Position numbers and translations under genes: made by a program
The notes under the pieces: model-generated
What the model saw: only the letters and a program-made list of their open reading frames with translations
What the model was told of the DNA's origin: nothing
Databases searched by the model: none
Source: CAIVAT01 sp964473485
GTDB lineage: Bacteria; Bacteroidota; Bacteroidia; Bacteroidales; FEN-979
DNA length: 64,000 bases
Reading direction: 5' to 3'
Assembly: GCA_964473485.1 (NCBI GenBank)
Contig: CAYYPH010000005.1
Span: 1-64,000 of the forward strand
Shown: one piece after another, positions 9,257 to 17,971 of the stretch
How positions within the stretch are numbered: position 1 is the first letter of the stretch
Layout: each line of letters begins with the position of its first letter

Positions 9257-9544
9257 ATGAAGGAGTTTGATCCGCAATTATCCGGAATTGATTTCAAAAT
9301 CAGGCAACTAATTGACAAATACCAATCATTGCAACGAAAGAACCTTGTACTGATAAACCAGGTTCAGGAATTAACAACAACATCGGCAGAACAGAAAGAA
9401 ACCATAAAACAACTGGAGGAAAAAGTAAACATTCTTAAATTAGCTAAAACACTGGAAACCAAAGAAGGAAACATTGAAGCTAAAGTAAAAATCAATGAAC
9501 TCGTGCGGGAAATCGATAAATGCATTGGGATGTTAAATACATAA
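9257..9544 (+). CDS. Small coiled-coil protein upstream of ZapA
   Basis: The 95-residue protein is almost entirely helical, with heptad-like spacing of Leu, Ile and Val from about residue 14 to 60 and again to the end, and no membrane segment. It precedes zapA by 21 bases under a shared promoter. Size, coiled coil and position suggest a ZapB-like divisome partner, but that is inference from context; I do not see a sequence signature that proves it. A/T-rich codon use compared with the neighbouring DUF2851 gene. Confidence 0.82.
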   Translation: MKEFDPQLSGIDFKIRQLIDKYQSLQRKNLVLINQVQELTTTSAEQKETIKQLEEKVNILKLAKTLETKEGNIEAKVKINELVREIDKCIGMLNT

Positions 9545-9565
9545 TAATTGTTCCGGAAGAAGTAA

Positions 9566-9853
9566 ATGGACGAAATATCCATCTCGTTACCTATCGCAGA
9601 ACGATCTTACAGGCTGGCGATTGAGAAAGAAAATGAAGAACTTTTCAGAAAAGCCGCAAAGCTGATTGAGAGTCGGATTAAGGAGTATTCAAGCAGTTAT
9701 GCCTATAAAGATAAACAAGACTTATTAGCTATGGTGGCCCTTGAGTATGCCACCAGATTTTTGCAGAGCGACCGGCTATGGATGGAAAAAGAGGGGCATT
9801 GGAAATCAAAGCTTGAGGAGATCGACAAACTTCTTGATGATCAGTTAAAATAA
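9566..9853 (+). CDS. zapA: Cell division protein ZapA
   Basis: The 95-residue protein has the ZapA pattern: an N-terminal beta region (ISLPIAERSYRLAI) and a long C-terminal helix including the DLLAMVALEYA motif. ZapA tetramers bundle FtsZ filaments at the division ring. It follows the coiled-coil gene by 21 bases. Downstream is a 6S-like RNA, the same zapA-ssrS neighbourhood known from other bacteria, which supports both calls. Length is normal. Confidence 0.9.
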   Translation: MDEISISLPIAERSYRLAIEKENEELFRKAAKLIESRIKEYSSSYAYKDKQDLLAMVALEYATRFLQSDRLWMEKEGHWKSKLEEIDKLLDDQLK

Positions 9854-9891
9854 CATCCGGAAATTGTTCTTTGAAAAAAATCTTACGATTT

Positions 9892-10090
9892 ACCCGCATT
9901 ATATCAGACAGTTTGTAAACCTAACATTACAAATATCAGGGCTTTGCTCATTAACCCGTAGGACAGGCCTCACTCCTGCTTCGGCAGGAGATCAGGGTTT
10001 CACCCTGGCAGTGGACGTTCGAAAAGTCAGGCAGCCCTAATCGTGTCGTTAGAGGTTTATCTAAACCTCGCTGATTAATGCGGGTTTTTT
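9892..10090 (+). ncRNA. ssrS: 6S-like RNA (RNA polymerase-binding regulatory RNA)
   Basis: The 313-base gap between zapA and rny folds as one long rod. The ends pair: ACCCGCATTA (9892-9901) with TAATGCGGGT (10076-10085), extended by ATCAG (9903-9907) with CTGAT (10071-10075), giving 15 pairs with one bulge. AGGGCT near 9938 pairs with AGCCCT near 10033. Inside are a UUCG hairpin (CTCCTGC/GCAGGAG), CAGGGT/ACCCTG, and on the 3' side AGGTTT-ATCT-AAACCT. The T-run after 10085 makes the closing helix double as the terminator. Size near 195, the rod with a central open region and the zapA neighbourhood fit 6S RNA, which binds housekeeping polymerase. A Bacteroidota-specific subfamily is likely. The 5' end is inferred from pairing. 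Confidence 0.75.
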
Positions 10091-10166
10091 CTTTTCTTCT
10101 TTTCTCCTTCCATTTATTCACTATATAACACCTCCTCCGGAGGTCTTATACCAAACTAGCAAAGCA

Positions 10167-11708
10167 ATGAGTATACTTTTTACAATTATCATGGGTGTAG
10201 CCGGGATCATCCTCGGAGGTGTGATCACCGGTACAATCCTGAACCGTGCCCTGGAAAGGAAGCGCGATGCCCTGCTGAAGGAAGCCATGGAGAAAGCAGA
10301 AGTGGTCAAAAAGGAGAAGATCCTCCAGGCCAAGGAGAAATTCCTTCAACTGAAAGGTGAGCATGAAAAGTTCATTCATGAAAAGAACGAGGAACTTGCG
10401 AAAAACGAAAACAGGTTCAAGCAGAAGGAAAACACGTTGAATCAGAAAATTGAGGAATTCAACAAGAAACAGAAGGAGATCGGGACCATCAAGCAGAACC
10501 TTACCCAACAAATCGAGATCATCAATAAAAAGCAGGCAGATCTCGATAAGTCAATGAAGGTACAGGTTGAGCGCCTGGAAGCGATTTCCGGGATTTCGGC
10601 TTTAGAGGCAAAATCGCAACTCATTGAGAATCTTAAAGAAGAAGCCAAGTCGGAAGCGATTGTCCACATGAAGGATATCATTGATGAGGCCAAAATGACC
10701 GCCAATACCGAAGCAAAAAAGATCATCATCGAGACCATACAGCGAACGGCTACTGAACATGCCATTGAAAACACCGTATCGGTTTTCAATATCGAAAATG
10801 AGGAGATCAAAGGCCGGATCATCGGTCGCGAGGGAAGAAACATAAGGACCCTTGAATCACTTACGGGTATTGAGATCATCATCGACGATTCGCCCGATGC
10901 GATCATTTTATCGGGTTTTGATCCGGTGAGAAGGGAAATTGCCCGCCTGTCGCTGCACAAACTGGTCACCGACGGTCGAATTCACCCGGCAAGGATCGAA
11001 GAGGTGGTTGCCAAGACCAAAAAGCAGATCGAACAGGAGATCATCGAAACAGGAAAAAGGGTGAGCATTGACCTTGGTATTCATAACATGCATCACGAAC
11101 TGGTCAGGATGGTAGGCAAGATGAAATACCGTTCATCATATGGCCAGAACCTCCTGCAGCATTCTATTGAGGTGTCAAAACTCTGCGCCACCATGGCTGC
11201 TGAACTCGGATTAAACCCTAAGATTGCCAAACGTGCCGGACTCCTGCATGATATCGGCAAGGTGCCCGACACCGAACCCGAACTCCCGCATGCCGTGCTC
11301 GGAATGAAGATGGCTGAGAAATTCAAGGAGAAACCTGAGATCATCAACGCCATCGGAGCGCATCATGACGAAATCGAAATGAACAACCTGATCTCTCCCA
11401 TCGTGCAGGTTTGCGATGCCATATCAGGAGCACGCCCGGGAGCCAGGCGTGAAGTGGTTGAAGCTTACATCGAACGGCTTAAACACCTGGAAGAGATTGC
11501 CCTCAGTTATCCGGGCGTGGTGAAAACCTACGCCATACAGGCAGGGCGTGAACTGCGCGTGATCGTGGGTGCCGACAAGGTTACCGATAACGAAGCCAAC
11601 CAGATATCATTCGATCTATCCAAAAAGATCCAGAACGAAATGACCTACCCAGGCCAGATCAAGATCACGGTGATCCGCGAGACCAGGGCGGTCAACTACG
11701 CCAAGTAG
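10167..11708 (+). CDS. rny: Ribonuclease Y
   Basis: The 513-residue protein shows the full RNase Y layout: an N-terminal membrane anchor (about 1-25), a long charged coiled coil (about 28-200, Lys/Glu rich), a KH domain (GRIIGREGRNIRTLE near 215) and an HD domain with the metal-binding LLHDIGKVPD near 360 and HHDEIE. It is the membrane-bound endoribonuclease that starts mRNA decay. Length is usual for the family. It follows the 6S-like RNA and ends in a strong terminator, so it appears to be its own unit. Confidence 0.97.
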   Translation: MSILFTIIMGVAGIILGGVITGTILNRALERKRDALLKEAMEKAEVVKKEKILQAKEKFLQLKGEHEKFIHEKNEELAKNENRFKQKENTLNQKIEEFNKKQKEIGTIKQNLTQQIEIINKKQADLDKSMKVQVERLEAISGISALEAKSQLIENLKEEAKSEAIVHMKDIIDEAKMTANTEAKKIIIETIQRTATEHAIENTVSVFNIENEEIKGRIIGREGRNIRTLESLTGIEIIIDDSPDAIILSGFDPVRREIARLSLHKLVTDGRIHPARIEEVVAKTKKQIEQEIIETGKRVSIDLGIHNMHHELVRMVGKMKYRSSYGQNLLQHSIEVSKLCATMAAELGLNPKIAKRAGLLHDIGKVPDTEPELPHAVLGMKMAEKFKEKPEIINAIGAHHDEIEMNNLISPIVQVCDAISGARPGARREVVEAYIERLKHLEEIALSYPGVVKTYAIQAGRELRVIVGADKVTDNEANQISFDLSKKIQNEMTYPGQIKITVIRETRAVNYAK

Positions 11709-11728
11709 AATACCAGAACCCAAAATAA

Positions 11729-11763
11729 AAAACCCCGTAAACAGTTGTTTACGGGGTTTTTCT
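11729..11763 (+). terminator. Rho-independent terminator after rny
   Basis: AACCCCGTAAACA (from 11731) pairs with TGTTTACGGGGTT, followed by a T-run; an A-run in front also makes it able to act on the minus strand, where tRNA-Asp ends. Confidence 0.9.
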
Positions 11764-11773
11764 TTATTATCAG

Positions 11774-11847
11774 CGGTCTGGACGAGACTCGAACTCGCGA
11801 CCTCCGCCGTGACAGGGCGGCATTCTAACCAACTGAACTACCAGACC
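11774..11847 (-). tRNA. tRNA-Asp (GTC)
   Basis: The minus strand folds to a cloverleaf: acceptor GGTCTGG/CCAGACC, anticodon stem CCGCC/GGCGG around loop CTGTCAC with anticodon GTC, and T arm with GTTCGAG. Length is 74 with discriminator G; CCA is not encoded. A consensus promoter lies just upstream. Confidence 0.97.
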
Positions 11848-11859
11848 TTTTTGATGGTG

Positions 11860-11889
11860 CAAAAGTATAACATTTTTTTCATTTACAAA
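11860..11889 (-). promoter_or_regulatory. Promoter for tRNA-Asp
   Basis: On the minus strand TTTG (11886-11889), an 18-base spacer and TACTTTTG (11860-11867) match the TAnnTTTG promoter class; the tRNA 5' end is 13 bases downstream. Confidence 0.7.
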
Positions 11890-11896
11890 CATCTTT

Positions 11897-14020
11897 TTAA
11901 AATTCTTTAATAAATGCTCCGTCCCTGCTAACTACATGGACCTTCAGTTTTAACTCCGCCGCCTCTTTTTCCCATTCACGAACCCTCCATGGCTTGTTAG
12001 TTGCATCAATGACAATCTGTTGCGGCTCCAGACTTGTAACCAGATCGCGCAACCTGATGTCGGGATTCCCGGTGACTACCAGGATGTCAATTCCAGGAAT
12101 AAACTTTAACCCTGTTGGCAGCCGGCAGTCGGCAATAAACAATGTCGTTCCTGCAAACCAGGTAAAATTGCCTGTTTTTCTCAGATCCATGAATTTGCCG
12201 GCATCGATTGCATGCCTGTTGGGATTTCGGAACCAATAAACCCGGTGTGATTCAATTTGACTCCCATTGATCTCATTATCAATGATCCTTGTTGTTCCTG
12301 CAGCCTGAGATTCCGGATCAGAAACGCAAAGACCGGTAAAGAAAACACTCCGGTTACTCCGGTTAAATTCAATCAAGGCATTGCGCCGGGTATTGAACAC
12401 CACTACCCTTTTCCTTTCACTTTCAGCCCGGTCATTGATCATGCTGTGCATCACAAGAAGGATCACACATGCCGTTAACAGATTTAAAAATAAAACGCGC
12501 TTCCGCATAAGGAACAGCGAACCACAGGCCAGGACCCCGAATAAAAGAAACATTTGCTGTTCAGTGATATAGACACCACGTGTTGTGGAGAAAGGCAATG
12601 TTTCTATCCAATGTATGGCGCTGTTCATGGCAATGATCATAATATTCAGCAATTTGCCCGTCAGGGCCGCAAAAGTTGCCACAGGACTGATAACCAGCAG
12701 CCCGATGCCTGAATAAATGATCAAGGTCGATAACGGTACAACGACCAGGTTGGTAAGCATGAAGTAATTGGGAAACTGGTGGAAATAATAGAGACAAAGC
12801 GGTGCCGTGGCAGCCTGTGCCGCCAATGATACGGCAAGCAGCGACCAGGTTTTGGAAACAAGCCACCACCTGCTTTGAAACAATTGGTTGAAAGGCTGGT
12901 AGAGTGCGACAATACCCATTACGGCAAGGTATGAAAGCTGAAACCCGGTATCAAAGATCAGAGCCGGATCGATGGTGAGCAGAATTAATCCTGATGATGC
13001 GATGATGTTTACGATCCCGGTATCACGCCTGATCGATTTTGCCAGTATCGGCAGACTGATCATGGCTGAAGCCCTGAGAACGCTGGGAGACAAACCGGTA
13101 ACCAGTGCGTAAATCCATACGAAACCAATGATCACCATCGCCCTGATCCATTTTCCATGCCTGATGCGGTACAGAAATCCCAGGACAAATTCCAGGAAAA
13201 GGAAAATAATGCCGACATGCATTCCTGATACTGAGAGGATATGCATCGCACCGGTGGCTGCATAGTCATTCCTTATCTCATCATCAATATCATTCACATA
13301 GCCCAGCAGTAAGGCAGAAGCAACGGCCAGAGCCTGTCCTTCTACATGGTTTTCGCGCAGAACATCCAACAGTCTGTCCCTTATGCCGAAGGCTGTTCTT
13401 TGAAGAAATCCATCAGGTTTCAGGCTGGTTGATTTCCATTTCCCCGCTTTAAGCCACGCCTGGTAGTTGATCCCGTTAAGGTCCAGGTAACGGTGATAGT
13501 CGAAAGAAAACGGATTTTTATTGTCAGGAACCTTACTGAAAACGGCATCGACCAACAAGCGATCGCCGTACGACAGATGCGCTGTGGCAGTGTCATTTTC
13601 GAAATAGATCAGGGCGCGGCCGGCAAGCGGTCTTACCAGCCCGGATATGATCCTGCCGTCGACGCTTACCGTAACCTTTGTAAAACGGTTTGATGTTTTT
13701 GGCTGGTCGGCAATCGAAACCAGGAAGACCCCTGCGGGATCTTTGCCGAAATAGTTTTTTCTGTTGCGGTCATCGTTGGCAACAGCAATCAGAACACCGG
13801 CAAGAAACATGAAAATGTTCAGCGGCAGGCCACCAATCCACCGGTACCGGTATCTCCTTGCTGAACCTGCAACAAAACAGCTGATAGCGACAAGGAACCA
13901 AAGTGATGCGATGCCGCCATATCCAACCTGAAGGAACCACCCCCAACCGACAGCGGTCACTATTCCTGCAATGAAAGGAATGAGAAGTCTGATGACTGGA
14001 AAAGGGTGCCAGGGATTCAT
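11897..14020 (-). CDS. comEC: ComEC/Rec2 family DNA-uptake channel protein
   Basis: The 707-residue protein has several N-terminal membrane segments, a DUF4131-like domain (about 25-190), and the ComEC/Rec2 core (about 215-490) with the hallmark HILSVSGMHVGI near residue 255. It forms the inner-membrane channel through which one DNA strand enters. The C-terminal part (about 525-707) sits where other ComEC proteins carry a metallo-beta-lactamase nuclease domain, but I see no HxHxDH motif; the fold appears degenerate. It is preceded on the same strand by two TPR genes with a 53-base gap. Confidence 0.9.
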   Translation of the reverse strand: MNPWHPFPVIRLLIPFIAGIVTAVGWGWFLQVGYGGIASLWFLVAISCFVAGSARRYRYRWIGGLPLNIFMFLAGVLIAVANDDRNRKNYFGKDPAGVFLVSIADQPKTSNRFTKVTVSVDGRIISGLVRPLAGRALIYFENDTATAHLSYGDRLLVDAVFSKVPDNKNPFSFDYHRYLDLNGINYQAWLKAGKWKSTSLKPDGFLQRTAFGIRDRLLDVLRENHVEGQALAVASALLLGYVNDIDDEIRNDYAATGAMHILSVSGMHVGIIFLFLEFVLGFLYRIRHGKWIRAMVIIGFVWIYALVTGLSPSVLRASAMISLPILAKSIRRDTGIVNIIASSGLILLTIDPALIFDTGFQLSYLAVMGIVALYQPFNQLFQSRWWLVSKTWSLLAVSLAAQAATAPLCLYYFHQFPNYFMLTNLVVVPLSTLIIYSGIGLLVISPVATFAALTGKLLNIMIIAMNSAIHWIETLPFSTTRGVYITEQQMFLLFGVLACGSLFLMRKRVLFLNLLTACVILLVMHSMINDRAESERKRVVVFNTRRNALIEFNRSNRSVFFTGLCVSDPESQAAGTTRIIDNEINGSQIESHRVYWFRNPNRHAIDAGKFMDLRKTGNFTWFAGTTLFIADCRLPTGLKFIPGIDILVVTGNPDIRLRDLVTSLEPQQIVIDATNKPWRVREWEKEAAELKLKVHVVSRDGAFIKEF

Positions 14021-14073
14021 AACCGGTTACCAACATTATATTGGTTAATCGGTTTTCGGCGGAAAAGTGATGG

Positions 14074-15018
14074 TTACTGATTACAAAATTTTTCGAAATA
14101 TTCCCGTGCTTTGACAGCTCCTGCTTCAGATGCCTTTTTCCAGTCGCCACAGGCACCTTCCCTGTCGGCAAGATAATGGCGGGCTACCCCCCGTTGCGTC
14201 AGTGCATCCGGGCTTACCGGGTTGATCGCGATCACCTTGTTGTAAATGCCCATGGCCTGGTGATATTCCCTGAGGTACATGTATGACAATGCCAGGTTCA
14301 TCATGATGCTGGTGTCGGCCGGGTTCAGCCTGTGGGCACTCTGATAATCAAAGGAGGCATCCTTGTATGATCCAAGGGCGGCTCTGGCACTACCCCTGCT
14401 GTCATAGTATTCTGCCTCTATCGGATCAAGCTTCAGCGCTTCATCGAAATTTTCAACGGCACGTTGAAAGTCATTCAGGTAATACCATGCCAGGCCCCGG
14501 TTGTAATAGGCTTCGTGAAAAACGGGTGCATATTGAATGGCCCTCGAGAAATCCTTCACTGCTTCTTCATATTCCCCAAGATCAAGCCGAACCAGCCCAA
14601 GGTTATGATAGGCTTCTGCGTAATCAGGTTTAAGCGCAATCGCTCTCCTGTAATCCATGATCGCCCCGGAATGGTCACCCAGCAGGTCACGGGCCAGACC
14701 CCGGTTAAAATAGGGCTCTGCCCGGGCGGGCTTCATGGTTATTACTTTGGAAAAATCAGCAATTGCACCCTTGAAATCCTTCAATTCCGATCTTACGATA
14801 CCGCGGTTGTAGAATGGCTCGGCCTCGTTGCTGTCGAGCATGACCGCCTCGTTCAGGGTGACAAGGGCCGCTTTGTAATCGCCCAGTTTGGCCTGCGTAA
14901 TGCCTTCCGTTATCAACTCTTTCTGCCTGCCCGTTTGTGCCTGACCAGCATTATTCGTCAAAAGAAAAGCAATGAAGGTCAAAGAAAAAAAGAGTTTTAA
15001 CGTAAGCTGCCAAGGCAT
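14074..15018 (-). CDS. Secreted TPR-repeat protein
   Basis: The 314-residue protein has a signal peptide (about 1-27, ending GQAQ) and seven or so 34-residue TPR units with the pattern A-x2-D-x-A-I-x-L-x-P and the frequent YNRG and FNRG. It ends with the motif GACGDWKKASEAGAVKAREY and a last Cys, a C-terminal signature it shares with its upstream neighbour. Periplasmic scaffold or assembly role is the usual inference; the partner is unknown. It is 9 bases downstream of the second TPR gene, so the two form a tandem paralogous pair. Confidence 0.9.
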   Translation of the reverse strand: MPWQLTLKLFFSLTFIAFLLTNNAGQAQTGRQKELITEGITQAKLGDYKAALVTLNEAVMLDSNEAEPFYNRGIVRSELKDFKGAIADFSKVITMKPARAEPYFNRGLARDLLGDHSGAIMDYRRAIALKPDYAEAYHNLGLVRLDLGEYEEAVKDFSRAIQYAPVFHEAYYNRGLAWYYLNDFQRAVENFDEALKLDPIEAEYYDSRGSARAALGSYKDASFDYQSAHRLNPADTSIMMNLALSYMYLREYHQAMGIYNKVIAINPVSPDALTQRGVARHYLADREGACGDWKKASEAGAVKAREYFEKFCNQ

Positions 15019-15027
15019 GGCAAACCG

Positions 15028-16005
15028 TTATTTACAGTACCTGATGATCAGGTCTTTGGTTGCTGACAATCCTTTGGCAAAAGCCTGCTGCCAGTCGGCA
15101 CAGGCGCCCTGCGTGTCGCCACGCGCCTGTTTCACACGGCCGCGGTTGTCATAGGCATTCGCATAATCCGGATCCAGTTCTATCGCCTTGTTAAAATCAG
15201 CCAGCGCTCCATCCATATCCTTGAGCATCAGTTTGGCTGCGCCCCGGTTATTATAGGCAATGGAGTTCTTCGGATTCTGCTTCAGCGCTTCATTATAATC
15301 GAGGATTGCTCCTTTGTAGTCCTGGTTGTAATGACGCATCATCCCGCGATTGGTATAGATATCCGGATATTTCGGATCGAGACGCACCACCTCATTGTAA
15401 TTCTCGAGTGCACCTTTGTAATCCTGGTTCATGAAGAGGATCGCGGCATAATAATTAAATGCAATCGCATTGCTTCGATCGCGGTCGAGAAACGTATATA
15501 GGTCTTCTTTGGCTCCCTTGTAATCGCCCGCTTCATAGCGACTTACCCCGCGAATAAAAAAGGGCGGATTGAAACTGGGATTTATATTGATGGCCTCCGT
15601 CTCATCTGCAATGGCGGCACCGTAATTCCCCAGCATCAGGTAGGCATATCCACGTTTTACATAGGTATTGCTGCTCTTCATCAGGTTCAGCGACTTGGTG
15701 AAATCCTCCACTGCTCCGGCAAAATCGCCTTCCTTACCTTTTTTCGATCCGTCGGTGAATAACCCAAAGGCCTTTATCTCCTCAGGCTTTTTCGGTTCGG
15801 GCGGTTTGGCCACGTTGAACATGGATTCGCGCGAAAGCTTCTGCAACGCTTTGCGGTTGGGATCATTCGTGTCGGGTTTCACGGCATCCAGCTTAATCAC
15901 CTTCTGCTTTCCCGCATCACCTTTCGGAGGTATTTGCTGTGCTGCTGAACCTGCACAGATACCGAAGAATAAAACCATCAAGGTAAATATCCTGTATTGC
16001 ATCAT
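15028..16005 (-). CDS. Secreted TPR-repeat protein (paralogue of neighbour)
   Basis: The product has 325 residues from the ATG at 16005; an in-frame TTG at 16029 would overlap lpxB. A signal peptide (to about residue 23, GSAAQ) precedes a Pro/Lys-rich linker and about seven TPR units (for example YKGAILDYNEALKQNPKN and MDGALADFNKAIELDPDYA). The C-terminus GACADWQQAFAKG with a terminal Cys matches the downstream paralogue. Likely a periplasmic binding platform. It follows lpxB closely, so envelope biogenesis is the plausible context; no direct evidence for function. Confidence 0.9.
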   Translation of the reverse strand: MMQYRIFTLMVLFFGICAGSAAQQIPPKGDAGKQKVIKLDAVKPDTNDPNRKALQKLSRESMFNVAKPPEPKKPEEIKAFGLFTDGSKKGKEGDFAGAVEDFTKSLNLMKSSNTYVKRGYAYLMLGNYGAAIADETEAININPSFNPPFFIRGVSRYEAGDYKGAKEDLYTFLDRDRSNAIAFNYYAAILFMNQDYKGALENYNEVVRLDPKYPDIYTNRGMMRHYNQDYKGAILDYNEALKQNPKNSIAYNNRGAAKLMLKDMDGALADFNKAIELDPDYANAYDNRGRVKQARGDTQGACADWQQAFAKGLSATKDLIIRYCK

Positions 16006-16025
16006 TTTATGGTTTTTAGTAAAAC

Positions 16026-17147
16026 TCAATTTGGTTTTAAATATTGCATCACTTTTTTCGCGATTCGCTTGGAGGCCCCGGGACCTCCGAGTGTCATCTT
16101 CAAACGGGCATAACCATCCCGGATCCTTTTCTTTTCTTCGGGATCAGACAAGATGCTGTTCAGCCGCGAAGTCAACTGACCGAGATTGAAATCATGCTGG
16201 ATAAGTTCCGTTAACAGTGGTTGGTCAGCGATGAGGTTGACCAGCGAAATATATTTCACCTTAACGATCTGCCGGGCAATAAAGTACGATAAGGTACTGC
16301 CGCGGTAACACACGATCTGCGGAACACCCATAAGAGCGGTTTCCAGGGTTGCGGTCCCGGAGGTCACCAGGGCAGCTTCGGCATGTCGAAGCAGATCGTA
16401 TGTCTGACCGGCCACAACCCCGACATCCTGATCGGCTGTCAGCGCTCGGTAATATTGCAGGTCGATGGATGGAGCGGCAGCAATAACAAACTGGAATCCG
16501 GGGAAACGTGCCGGGACCTGAAGCATCAGGTCGAGCATCTTGGCCAACTCCATTTTCCGGCTGCCGGGCAGCAAGGCCACAATGGGCTTATCTGAAAGAT
16601 TGTTCCTTTGAAGAAAATCGGCACGTGTCACCCTTGGCATGTCGTCGTTGATCACGTCCAGCAGCGGATGCCCTTCATAATCCACGCTGTAATCATAACG
16701 TTTGTAAAATTCCTTCTCAAAAGGCAGTATTACAAACATGCGTTCAACGTGCTTCCTGATGGTGTACACCCTTGAAGATCGCCAAGCCCATAACTGGGGC
16801 GAGATGTAATAAAATACCCGGATACCCGCCCTGCTTAGCTTAGCGGATAATCTTAAATTAAATCCGGGATAATCGATCAGGATCACGGCATCGGGATGAA
16901 AAGCAAGGATATCGCTTTCGCAAAGCCTGAAATTTTTCAAGATTGCAGGCAAGTGCCTTACAACCTCTGCAAAGCCCATGAATGCCAGGTCGCGGTAATG
17001 TTTCACAACAACCGCTCCCTGCGCCTCCATCAGTGAACCTCCCCAGCACCTGAAGGATGCCTCAGGATCCAGTGTTCTGATGGCAGCCATCAGGTTTGAA
17101 CCATGCAGGTCACCGGATGCTTCACCCGCTACAAAGTAAAACCGCAT
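16026..17147 (-). CDS. lpxB: Lipid-A-disaccharide synthase
   Basis: The 373-residue protein opens MRFYFVAGEASGDLHGSNLM, the LpxB signature, and has the GT-B family LLPGSRKMEL and VTSGTATLETALMGVPQIVCYR stretches in its C-terminal domain. It joins UDP-2,3-diacylglucosamine and lipid X to make the lipid A disaccharide on the inner face of the inner membrane, so the organism makes lipopolysaccharide. Its start overlaps the surE stop by 19 bases, which suggests coupled translation. Length is normal. Confidence 0.97.
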   Translation of the reverse strand: MRFYFVAGEASGDLHGSNLMAAIRTLDPEASFRCWGGSLMEAQGAVVVKHYRDLAFMGFAEVVRHLPAILKNFRLCESDILAFHPDAVILIDYPGFNLRLSAKLSRAGIRVFYYISPQLWAWRSSRVYTIRKHVERMFVILPFEKEFYKRYDYSVDYEGHPLLDVINDDMPRVTRADFLQRNNLSDKPIVALLPGSRKMELAKMLDLMLQVPARFPGFQFVIAAAPSIDLQYYRALTADQDVGVVAGQTYDLLRHAEAALVTSGTATLETALMGVPQIVCYRGSTLSYFIARQIVKVKYISLVNLIADQPLLTELIQHDFNLGQLTSRLNSILSDPEEKKRIRDGYARLKMTLGGPGASKRIAKKVMQYLKPN

Positions 17148-17911
17148 GAAAATCTTTGGCTTAATGTTTCAAGAACGCTGGTTGCCGTGAAGTCAAACTG
17201 GACGGGAACCACCGAAACGAAGTTATTCTCAAGTGCGCCCTGATCGGTGTCATCGCCGGTTTCGATACCCACAAACACACCCTTCATCCAGTAATATTTC
17301 CGGCCGTGAGGGTCCTCGCGTTCGTCGAAATCCTCCTGCCAGGTACCCATAGCCTGGCGGCACACCTTGACACCCCGGATCTGGCTGGCAGGTACATCCG
17401 GAATATTCACGTTCAGACACACCCCGGCAGGAAGTCCCTCGCTGATAACATGTCGGGCAATTTGTTTCACAAACTCCTCCGACGGACCAAAATTGGCCTG
17501 AAGGCTGTAGTTATTCAGGGAAAATCCAACCGAAGGAACGCCTGCGAGGGCCCCTTCATACACGGCAGCCATTGTACCTGAATAAATGATATTGATGGAA
17601 GCGTTGGTGCCATGGTTGATGCCTGAGAACAGAAAATCGGGTCTCCTCCTGAGGATCACCTTGAAGGCCAGCTTCACGCAGTCGGCCGGGGTTCCGTTAC
17701 AGCTGTATTCTTCATAATCTTCTTCCCTTGTGATCAGGTCGAACCGCAAAGGATGCGCGATGGTAACGGCATGGGCTGTGCCTGATTGCGGCCGGTCGGG
17801 CGCTACCACGACAACCTTTCCGAAAGGCTTGATGTAACTGATCAGTGCACGAAGGCCCGGGGCTTTTACGCTGTCATCATTGGTGAGCAGGATGAGTGGT
17901 TTTGTCGGCAT
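17129..17911 (-). CDS. surE: 5'/3'-nucleotidase SurE
   Basis: The 260-residue protein from ATG 17911 begins MPTKPLILLTNDDSVKAPG, containing the metal-binding NDD motif of SurE, followed by VVAPDRPQSGTAHAVT and SGINHGTNASINIIYSGTM. The family removes phosphate from nucleoside monophosphates and acts in stress survival. An upstream in-frame codon at 17938 would add nine residues without family support. It leads the surE-lpxB pair; a minus-strand TACCTTTG element lies 25 bases upstream. Confidence 0.96.
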   Translation of the reverse strand: MPTKPLILLTNDDSVKAPGLRALISYIKPFGKVVVVAPDRPQSGTAHAVTIAHPLRFDLITREEDYEEYSCNGTPADCVKLAFKVILRRRPDFLFSGINHGTNASINIIYSGTMAAVYEGALAGVPSVGFSLNNYSLQANFGPSEEFVKQIARHVISEGLPAGVCLNVNIPDVPASQIRGVKVCRQAMGTWQEDFDEREDPHGRKYYWMKGVFVGIETGDDTDQGALENNFVSVVPVQFDFTATSVLETLSQRFSCGFTL

Positions 17912-17935
17912 GAAGGAAGGATTGCAAATATGCCA

Positions 17936-17943
17936 CAAAGGTA
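17936..17943 (-). promoter_or_regulatory. TAnnTTTG element before surE
   Basis: A perfect minus-strand TAnnTTTG (TACCTTTG) 25 bases before the start codon. A -33 element is only TTTT-like near 17964-17967, so this is a partial promoter match. Confidence 0.45.
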
Positions 17944-17971
17944 AGAATTTTCAGGGTGCGGGTAAAAGACA

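Noticed and set aside
10442..10969. Minus-strand frame of 175 codons opposite rny
   Set aside because: Shadow of the coiled-coil RNase Y sequence; no start context or family match.
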